Origin: Bacillota bacterium
GTDB taxonomy: Bacteria; Bacillota_E; RBS10-35; JAJYVN01
Direction: 5' to 3'
DNA length: 6,909 bases
Assembly: GCA_021846605.1 (NCBI GenBank)
Contig: JAJZWQ010000161.1
Span: 1 to 6,909, forward strand
Part shown: positions 6,126-6,909 of the stretch, one piece after another
Position numbering within the stretch: position 1 is the stretch's first letter
Layout of the letters: each line of letters starts with the position of its first letter
The notes under the pieces: model-generated
Databases searched by the model: none
Told to the model about the DNA's origin: nothing
What the model saw: the letters and a program-made list of their open reading frames with translations, nothing else
Program-made: the position numbers and the translations under genes

Positions 6126-6909
6126 TCAGGCTCCTGGCCGCAGCCGCACGGCAGATGGCCGCTGGCCGCCGCGCAATTCACGCAGGGGATAGAACGTGTC
6201 CCGCCACTGGACACCACCGTGCCAGATGGTGAGCCATGCCGAGCGCAGCAACGCCCACGTCAGGGTGATCTGGGCGATGGGGAACAGCAGGCTGAGAAAC
6301 CAGGGGAAGCGCCCCAGCATCTGCCGGCCGGCGGTGCCGAACGAGGCGGACATCAGGAGGTCCACGGCGAGCCATGGCAGGCGGTGCCACCCCGGGGCCA
6401 GGAGCGCAGCCACCAGCGGAACGCCAGTGATGACCGCGCCCAGCACCGCCCAGAGTACAACCGCGACGGTCTGGAAGTTGAACATCGCAAACGCGTTCTT
6501 CTCCAGGCCGCGGACGGCCGAGCCCAGGTCCGGATACCACTCCAGTTCCAAGAGGCGCTGGCCGCGTGAGGCACCCAGGGCCATGCACTGGCGGAAACCG
6601 GCACCCTTGATCAGCCGACCCAGCACCACATCGTCGGCAACCGCCAGCGGGAAGGCGGCGTGGCCACCGACGCTGGAATAGGCGGTCTGGCGCACCAGGT
6701 TGAAGGCACCCAGGCCGACCGCGGCACGGTGGTTGGTGCGCACGGCGTTCCAGGGCTGCAGCCACATGGTCAGGATCAGGGAAAAGCCGGCGATGAACAG
6801 GCGCAGTCCCACGCCGGGCGCCAACAGCACCGGCACGGCCGCCAGGTGGTCCAGCCCGCTGCCTTCGGCCAGCCCGACCGCCTTGCGGATGGTGCTGGGC
6901 GCGAAGCGC
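6126..6909 (-). CDS. Membrane-bound family 2 glycosyltransferase (5' partial)
   Basis: 260 residues are visible; the frame is open to the right edge, so the N-terminal GT-A half with the nucleotide-sugar site is outside. What remains starts in the acceptor region (RFAPSTIRKAV), then a first hydrophobic helix (about 33-53), then GAFNLVRQTAYSSVGGH (67-83) and ADDVVLGRLIKGAGFR (91-106). The last two match the family pattern G-x-F-x-L-x-R-x-x-A-Y-x-x-V-G-G-H followed by E/D-D-x-x-L-G, whose Asp (92/93) is the catalytic-base candidate. RGLEKNAFAMF (133-143) occupies the position of the QxxRW-like interfacial segment. Helices at about 146-171 and 201-225 anchor it in the membrane, and the tail is basic and cytoplasmic. 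Family members add a sugar to lipid or carotenoid-type acceptors or make polysaccharide; the product here is unknown. It ends with TGA, and the methyltransferase continues immediately in the same frame. An internal GTG at 6834-6836 is not the start, since homology continues upstream. Confidence 0.85.
   Translation of the reverse strand, partial: RFAPSTIRKAVGLAEGSGLDHLAAVPVLLAPGVGLRLFIAGFSLILTMWLQPWNAVRTNHRAAVGLGAFNLVRQTAYSSVGGHAAFPLAVADDVVLGRLIKGAGFRQCMALGASRGQRLLELEWYPDLGSAVRGLEKNAFAMFNFQTVAVVLWAVLGAVITGVPLVAALLAPGWHRLPWLAVDLLMSASFGTAGRQMLGRFPWFLSLLFPIAQITLTWALLRSAWLTIWHGGVQWRDTFYPLRELRGGQRPSAVRLRPGA
6131..6135 (-). promoter_or_regulatory. AGGAG Shine-Dalgarno inside the glycosyltransferase 3' end
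   Basis: On the minus strand AGGAG sits just before the glycosyltransferase TGA. No ATG, GTG or TTG start lies in the methyltransferase frame at a usable distance; the nearest initiator-like codon is ATC 6119, 11 bases on. Its presence supports translation of the methyltransferase starting near 6119 rather than at 6044. Confidence 0.4.

Noticed and set aside
6126..6128. TGA readthrough giving a glycosyltransferase-methyltransferase fusion
   Set aside because: The glycosyltransferase ends naturally here, the TGA is followed by G rather than the leaky C context, and an AGGAG is placed for separate initiation. It remains only as an alternative in the start-codon finding.
5742..6569. Plus-strand open frame of about 275 codons opposite the methyltransferase and glycosyltransferase
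   Set aside because: The composition (Gln/Arg/Gly/His-rich, no motif) is typical of an antisense frame, and both minus-strand genes beneath it have clear family signatures.

Overview
This is a very GC-rich bacterial window: codon third positions are almost always G or C, and long antisense frames stay open throughout. Genes are densely packed, and several use GTG or TTG starts behind GGAGG-type Shine-Dalgarno (SD) sites. I cannot name the organism. The short, single-module QueF argues against an E. coli-like gammaproteobacterium, whose QueF is about twice as long. The remaining genes (standalone UxaA-type lyase, DegT aminotransferase, cytoplasmic NodB-type deacetylase, processive-looking GT2) would suit a high-GC free-living lineage of the Armatimonadota/Chloroflexota/Bacillota sort. 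That placement is a guess.

Layout. (1) 1-89 (+): the last 28 codons of an unidentified membrane protein. (2) 90-389: about 300 bp without a convincing gene, holding a perfect 16-bp palindrome and small repeats. (3) Minus strand: a UxaA-family Fe-dependent dehydratase/lyase large domain (889-2067), followed after 52 bp by queF (390-836), which appears to have its own -10 box. (4) Plus strand, divergent from the UxaA gene across 91 bp: a tight three-gene set of ribokinase (2159-3061), DegT/DnrJ/EryC1/StrS aminotransferase (3106-4356) and polysaccharide-deacetylase-fold protein (4384-5157). (5) Minus strand, convergent and overlapping the deacetylase tail by 31 bp: a THUMP/Trm14-type tRNA guanine-N2 methyltransferase (5127-6044, probably starting near 6119). 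It lies directly downstream of a membrane-bound family 2 glycosyltransferase that runs off the right edge (6126-6909).

Functional reading. The plus-strand operon plus the divergent UxaA-like enzyme look like sugar or sugar-acid metabolism: phosphorylation, transamination, deacetylation, dehydration. No gene fixes the substrate. QueF and the THUMP methyltransferase are both tRNA-modification enzymes but are far apart and probably unrelated in regulation. No mobile element, CRISPR array, tRNA or rRNA was seen, and no clearly new defence or biosynthetic system. The most notable local oddity is the methyltransferase start: conserved-looking N-terminal coding sequence lies upstream of the only standard start codon, in the same frame as the preceding glycosyltransferase and separated from it by one TGA.
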